Assembly (NCBI GenBank): GCA_964557845.1
Contig: CAZLBV010000157.1
Location: 1 to 8,523, forward strand
DNA length: 8,523 nt
Origin: CAZLBV01 sp964557845
GTDB taxonomy: Bacteria > Acidobacteriota > Aminicenantia > Aminicenantales > Aminicenantaceae
Reading direction: 5' to 3'
The notes beneath the pieces were generated by a model. That model worked only from the letters and a program-made list of their open reading frames with translations, was not told where the DNA came from and made no database searches. Shown one piece after another: positions 5,337 through 8,523 of the stretch. Within the stretch, counting starts at the first letter, position 1, and each line of letters opens with the position of its first letter. A program made the translations under genes and the position numbers.

Positions 5337-6413
5337 ATGTTCGGACTTGGTAGAGGTAAAGAAATTGTCGGTATTGATATCGGATCATATTCGATCAAGG
5401 CTGTCGAATTGATTCCTAAAGGAAAGGAAGGAGGCGACCGCTATGAACTAAAAAAGATCGGATATGAATTACTCCCTCATGATGCCATTGTTGAGGGGAC
5501 CGTGATCGATTCCGCGGCAGTCGTAGAGAGCATAAAAACTCTGTGCGAAGAAAACAAGATCACAACTAAGAATGTAGCTATTTCAATATCGGGAAATTCG
5601 GTGATCATCAAAAAGATATCATTGCCGCCTATGGAGGCAGAGGAATTAGCTGAATCCATTATTTGGGAAGCAAAACATAATATACCCTACCCTTATGAAG
5701 AAACAAACGTAGATTACGCTATCCTCGACCCCTCACAGGCTGATACAGGAAAAAATCTCGACATACTTCTGGTAGCCGCTAAAAAGGATAAGATTGCCAA
5801 CTACAGCAATGTTATCCACCAGGCCGATAAGGAACTAGTAGCTATCGATGTCGATGTATTCGCCATCCAGAACGCTGTGGAAATAAATTATCCGGAAATT
5901 ATTAGGGAAAAGACGGTCGCTATCGTTAATCTTGGATCTAACATAACGAATGTGGTCATTGTTGAAAATGGAACACCTTTTCTCTTCAGAGATCTTTCCA
6001 TCGGAGGTTCTTTTTTCACGGAAAATCTCAGCAAGGATCTAAATCTGAGTTTCGATGAGGCAGAAAAAGTTCTCAAAGGCTTGCCGGTAAAGGACATCCA
6101 GCCGGAACAAGTGCAGACCTCACTGAACATGAATATGCAGAATCTCTTAGAAGAGATTGAAAAGACCTTTTCCTTCTATGAAGCCGGCGGAAAAGAGGAA
6201 AAAAAGATCGAAGTTACCTTTCTCAGCGGAGGCCTATCAAAGTTAAAAAATCTGCAGCAAAATTTCGAAGAAAAATTCAACGTAAAAACAGAGACATTAA
6301 ATCCATTTAGGCGGATCTCTTATAACGATAAAAAGTTTGATCCGCTCTATTTTGATGAATTAGCTGCACTATTTGGTGTGGCTACAGGTTTAGCAACTAG
6401 AAAAATGGGATAA
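5337..6413 (+). CDS. pilM: Type IV pilus assembly protein PilM (actin-like ATPase)
   Basis: PilM is the cytoplasmic member of the type IVa pilus alignment complex; it has an actin/FtsA-like fold and binds the cytoplasmic N-terminus of PilN. The protein is 358 aa, normal for PilM. Visible motifs are the phosphate-1 loop GIDIGSYSIKAVEL (12-25), SGNSVIIKKISLPPM (85-99), IPYPYEE (116-122), DVDVFAIQNAVE (171-182), the phosphate-2 loop VNLGSNITNVVIV (197-209), SIGGSFFTENL (221-231) and the adenosine loop LSGGLSKLKNL (296-306). The phosphate-2 loop begins with Asn198 where actin-like proteins usually have Asp; my recollection is that Asn is common in PilM of deltaproteobacterial type. A strong ribosome binding site precedes the start, and pilN begins five bases after the stop. 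Confidence 0.95.
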   Translation: MFGLGRGKEIVGIDIGSYSIKAVELIPKGKEGGDRYELKKIGYELLPHDAIVEGTVIDSAAVVESIKTLCEENKITTKNVAISISGNSVIIKKISLPPMEAEELAESIIWEAKHNIPYPYEETNVDYAILDPSQADTGKNLDILLVAAKKDKIANYSNVIHQADKELVAIDVDVFAIQNAVEINYPEIIREKTVAIVNLGSNITNVVIVENGTPFLFRDLSIGGSFFTENLSKDLNLSFDEAEKVLKGLPVKDIQPEQVQTSLNMNMQNLLEEIEKTFSFYEAGGKEEKKIEVTFLSGGLSKLKNLQQNFEEKFNVKTETLNPFRRISYNDKKFDPLYFDELAALFGVATGLATRKMG

Positions 6414-6418
6414 ATGCC

Positions 6419-7036
6419 ATGATTAGAATCAATTTAATCGGTACAGAAAAAAAAGAAATAACGGGACCCGGCCCAGAAGTTCCGGCTGAAGTAAGAGAGA
6501 AGAAAAAACTTCAGATCGGACCTTTTATCTTTATAATTCTGGCAGCGGCCATCGCCGCTCTTTATTTAATGCAAAAGAAAGAGCTCAACCAAGAAGAAGA
6601 ACTATTGAGCCAGGCCCAAGCTCAAAAAAACCAGCTGCAAGATGTTCTTTCCAAATTAGACCAGTTAGAGCAGCAAAAAAATCTACTCGACAGGAAGATC
6701 TCGCTGATCCAGCAGCTCCAATCACAACAAGTAGTGGCCGTAACCATTATGGATGAATTAAGCAAGAATATTCCGGAATGGGTATGGTTGACCGAGGTAT
6801 CTTACAGAAACCAAGCGATCCAGATCAAAGGGAGAGGACTTTCAAATACATTGGTTGCAGATTATATGACCAATTTGAAAAACAGTCCAAACATAGCTGA
6901 AATAAGTTTGATCAGCACTAACCAGCGAACGGTTCGCAACGATCAATATGTTGAATTTGCCATGTCTGCCCGATATAAGGTTCCTGAAATTTCAGAAACC
7001 ATACCGGAAAAACCTCTAACAGGAGGGCAAAAATGA
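6419..7036 (+). CDS. pilN: Type IV pilus assembly protein PilN
   Basis: PilN is a bitopic inner-membrane protein that joins cytoplasmic PilM to periplasmic PilO. The 205-aa product starts with MIRINLIG, the short conserved peptide (INL motif, 4-6) that docks in the PilM groove. A charged cytoplasmic linker follows, then one membrane segment (about 33-51), a Gln/Leu-rich coiled coil (about 54-105), and a compact periplasmic fold including IPEWVWLTEVSYRNQAIQIKGRG (from 118), typical of the PilN ferredoxin-like domain. The translation start is supported by GGGA (6407-6410), eight bases upstream and inside the end of pilM. The last bases overlap the start of pilO (ATGA), indicating translational coupling. 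The C-terminal tail after about residue 188 is Pro/Glu-rich and probably disordered. Confidence 0.93.
   Translation: MIRINLIGTEKKEITGPGPEVPAEVREKKKLQIGPFIFIILAAAIAALYLMQKKELNQEEELLSQAQAQKNQLQDVLSKLDQLEQQKNLLDRKISLIQQLQSQQVVAVTIMDELSKNIPEWVWLTEVSYRNQAIQIKGRGLSNTLVADYMTNLKNSPNIAEISLISTNQRTVRNDQYVEFAMSARYKVPEISETIPEKPLTGGQK
7021..7027 (+). promoter_or_regulatory. Ribosome binding site of pilO
   Basis: AGGAGGG is a near-perfect Shine-Dalgarno sequence lying within the last codons of pilN and five bases before the pilO ATG at 7033. It supports the pilO start, and with the ATGA overlap it suggests matched synthesis of PilN and PilO, which work as a heterodimer. Confidence 0.8.
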
Positions 7037-7611
7037 AAGATTGGCCCTGGTATGGATTTTTAATCATTGCGGTAGTGATTTTCGCACTTTTTTATATGCT
7101 TTATGCTAAACCTCAGAAGGAAAAAATAAACACGACACGAGATACCAGAATTAGAACCGAACAGGAAGTCAGAAAATTAAGAGCAAAAAAACAGGAATTA
7201 GACCAGATCGAGAAAGAGATCGAAATATTGAATGCGACTCTTGCCAAGCTGGAAGCCATCATCCCCCAGAAAGAAGAGATCGATATAATTTTAAAGAGAA
7301 TCGAACAGCTCGGTTATGATACTCGTCTGAACATAATCAAATTCGCCCCGCAAAGCCTGGTTGACAAGAATTTTTACCAAGAAAAACCGATAGCCGTATC
7401 CATCACAGGAAATTATCATAACCTTGCTACCTTTTTCGATAAACTGAGTAACTTTTCACGCATATTCAATGTAGAAAGTTTTTCCATTAGAGCCGCTCGT
7501 AATCAAACCGAGGCAACCACTATTTCTGCTGACTGGACGGCAAAAACCTATGTTTTTAAGGAAACGCCAACAGTCGAAGAAACAGCCCCGCCAAGGAAAA
7601 AAGTACAATGA
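7033..7611 (+). CDS. pilO: Type IV pilus assembly protein PilO
   Basis: PilO is the inner-membrane partner of PilN; the two form periplasmic heterodimers that align the pilus machinery and contact PilP. The 192-aa product has a very short cytoplasmic start (MKDWPW), one membrane segment (about 7-25), a long charged coiled coil (about 28-76), and a PilO-type periplasmic domain beginning at LEAIIPQKEEIDIILKRIEQLG (from 73), with PIAVSITGNYHNLATFFDKLSNFSRIFNV (from 119), which matches the conserved family stretch where a single sheet-helix unit ends in the R-I-F/V strand. The C-terminal tail is Pro/Glu/Lys-rich. It overlaps pilN by four bases at its start and pilP by four bases at its end (ATGA in both cases). 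Confidence 0.93.
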   Translation: MKDWPWYGFLIIAVVIFALFYMLYAKPQKEKINTTRDTRIRTEQEVRKLRAKKQELDQIEKEIEILNATLAKLEAIIPQKEEIDIILKRIEQLGYDTRLNIIKFAPQSLVDKNFYQEKPIAVSITGNYHNLATFFDKLSNFSRIFNVESFSIRAARNQTEATTISADWTAKTYVFKETPTVEETAPPRKKVQ

Positions 7612-8072
7612 AAAACAATAAAATAATTCTTATCATGGGAATTTTGGTTTTTATTCTTCTTCCTCTGGTCGCCCAGCAAGAAGAAAAAACCGAAAAACAA
7701 GAAGTGGTTGAGGAACTTGAAATTCCTTTGCGGCAAACTGTACGGTATGATCCCGGGGATCGAAGAGATCCTTTCAGAGACCTGATGGCCGGACGAGAAG
7801 TCACCGATCAAGGTGGTCCCCAAGGTGTTAATCAGATGCAAATCAGTGATATTGTTTTGATAGGCATCATTAAGATCCGGGGAACCTATTCTGCTTTGAT
7901 CAATGACCCTCAAGGATTTCCTTATAAAATAAAGGTAGGAGATACCTTTGCAGATGGATATGTCCAGGCGGTCAACGATTTCCAGGTTATTTTTGAAAAG
8001 ACCATGGAAAGAGGTTTAAAACTACCTAGACCAAGGCAGGTCATTAAAGAAATTAAAATAGAGGAGAGATAA
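7608..8072 (+). CDS. pilP: Type IV pilus assembly protein PilP
   Basis: PilP is a periplasmic protein that links the PilN/PilO dimer to the secretin PilQ. The 154-aa product has an N-terminal hydrophobic segment (about 6-22), then a charged, presumably flexible stretch (23-45), the conserved RYDPGDRRDPF motif (46-56), and a small beta domain with ISDIVLIGIIKIRGTYSALINDPQG (79-103) and YKIKVGDTFADGYV (106-119), as in other PilP proteins. Proteobacterial PilP is usually a lipoprotein; here the signal region reads LPLVAQQ (18-24) and has no cysteine, so it is either cleaved near Ala22 or stays as a membrane anchor. The start has AAGGAAA upstream, inside pilO, and overlaps the pilO stop. Confidence 0.92.
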   Translation: MKNNKIILIMGILVFILLPLVAQQEEKTEKQEVVEELEIPLRQTVRYDPGDRRDPFRDLMAGREVTDQGGPQGVNQMQISDIVLIGIIKIRGTYSALINDPQGFPYKIKVGDTFADGYVQAVNDFQVIFEKTMERGLKLPRPRQVIKEIKIEER

Positions 8073-8073
8073 C

Positions 8074-8523
8074 ATGGAGAAGAAAATATTTTTTAAGGGG
8101 CTCTCCCTCATCTGCATTCTTGTCCTTGTTTGCGGATACTCTATTTCCACACAATCAAAAGCCAAAGTCACCACGATTTCGTATGATCCAGGAGGATTGA
8201 ATGCCCGAATCACCATAGAAGGCACCTCTCCTCTACACATTCTCAACTCAACCTACGCAGATAAGCAGCCGCTCACACTGGTTCTCAACTTAGGGGGAAT
8301 AGACATCACCTATGATCCCTTAATAAAAGCAGAAAAAAGTTCGCTGTTATCCGGAATCCGGACCGAGAAAGAAGATCCGGATAAAATGAAAGTTTTTATT
8401 TCCCTAAAGGAAAAAGTCCCTTACCGTTATTATAGTGATCAAAACAAGCTATTCATCGAATTTAACAAGATCACGACAGCTCGAGGAAAGATCAAGCCTG
8501 ATGAGAATACAGAAAGACTAATC
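8074..8523 (+). CDS. pilQ: Type IV pilus secretin PilQ, N-terminal part (gene continues beyond window)
   Basis: PilQ forms the outer-membrane pore through which the pilus emerges. Only the first 150 codons are present, without a stop. A signal peptide is clear: MEKK, hydrophobic core about 9-22, likely cleavage before about residue 31. Residues about 31-130 look like AMIN-type beta domains, which bind peptidoglycan in PilQ: two strand-rich units, VTTISYDPGGLNARITIEG (32-50) with PLTLVLNLGGIDI (66-78), then KMKVFISLKEKVPYRYY (104-120) with KLFIEF (125-130). The secretin domain itself is not seen. The call rests on this N-terminus plus gene order after pilMNOP. GAGGAGAG lies a few bases before the ATG at 8074, one base after the pilP stop codon. 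A lipobox is not evident despite Cys20, since the residue before it is Val. Confidence 0.85.
   Translation, partial: MEKKIFFKGLSLICILVLVCGYSISTQSKAKVTTISYDPGGLNARITIEGTSPLHILNSTYADKQPLTLVLNLGGIDITYDPLIKAEKSSLLSGIRTEKEDPDKMKVFISLKEKVPYRYYSDQNKLFIEFNKITTARGKIKPDENTERLI

Noticed and set aside
7548..7913. A 121-codon minus-strand open frame (and a second, shorter one in another frame) antisense to pilO/pilP
   Set aside because: It lies entirely opposite pilO and pilP, which have strong family matches and coupled starts. The predicted product is low-complexity (Phe/Lys/Asn runs) with no family resemblance.
1..8523. CRISPR arrays, tRNA or rRNA genes, transposons, phage or defence genes
   Set aside because: No regularly spaced direct repeats, cloverleaf-like sequence, transposase or integrase motifs, or toxin-antitoxin-like small gene pairs were seen on either strand.

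Overview
The window reads as a chromosomal segment of an AT-leaning, Gram-negative-type bacterium. A type IVa pilus alignment operon ending in an outer-membrane secretin gene (pilMNOPQ) implies an outer membrane. The overall style resembles uncultivated Acidobacteriota/Aminicenantes or deltaproteobacterial relatives: an exported-looking isoaspartyl methyltransferase, a membrane-embedded spermidine-synthase-like protein, and a PilQ with an AMIN-type N-terminus. That placement is inference only; no rRNA or other marker is present.

Layout. (1) Positions 1-920, minus strand: the first 306 codons of an alpha-D-phosphohexomutase (phosphoglucomutase/phosphomannomutase type), cut by the left edge. 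(2) An 89-bp AT-rich divergent spacer. (3) 1010-3406, plus: a 798-aa polytopic membrane protein with a central spermidine-synthase-like Rossmann domain. (4) 3464-4198, minus, convergent with it: a protein-L-isoaspartate O-methyltransferase with an N-terminal signal/lipobox-like segment. (5) 4199-4812: about 610 bp without a convincing gene, AT-rich, with three inverted repeats or hairpins and one plausible promoter. (6) 4813-8523, plus: a tightly packed cluster coaD-pilM-pilN-pilO-pilP-pilQ, with pilQ cut by the right edge.

How the genes work together. PilM (cytoplasmic actin-like), PilN and PilO (inner-membrane bitopic coiled-coil proteins), PilP (periplasmic) and PilQ (outer-membrane secretin) form the alignment complex that connects the pilus motor to the outer-membrane pore. 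The junctions are 5 nt (pilM/pilN), ATGA overlaps (pilN/pilO and pilO/pilP) and 1 nt (pilP/pilQ), so the genes are almost certainly cotranscribed and translationally coupled. coaD (coenzyme A biosynthesis) lies 14 nt upstream of pilM and probably shares the transcript. The genes left of 4200 are in mixed orientations and have no evident functional link to the pilus.

I see no tRNA, rRNA, CRISPR array, transposase, phage gene or recognisable mobile element. Most of the window is well-understood gene families. The points worth a second look are a non-canonical active-site loop in the phosphohexomutase, the membrane spermidine-synthase-like protein with a degenerate SAM motif, the exported-looking methyltransferase, the non-lipoprotein PilP, and the structured gap and ambiguous start before coaD.
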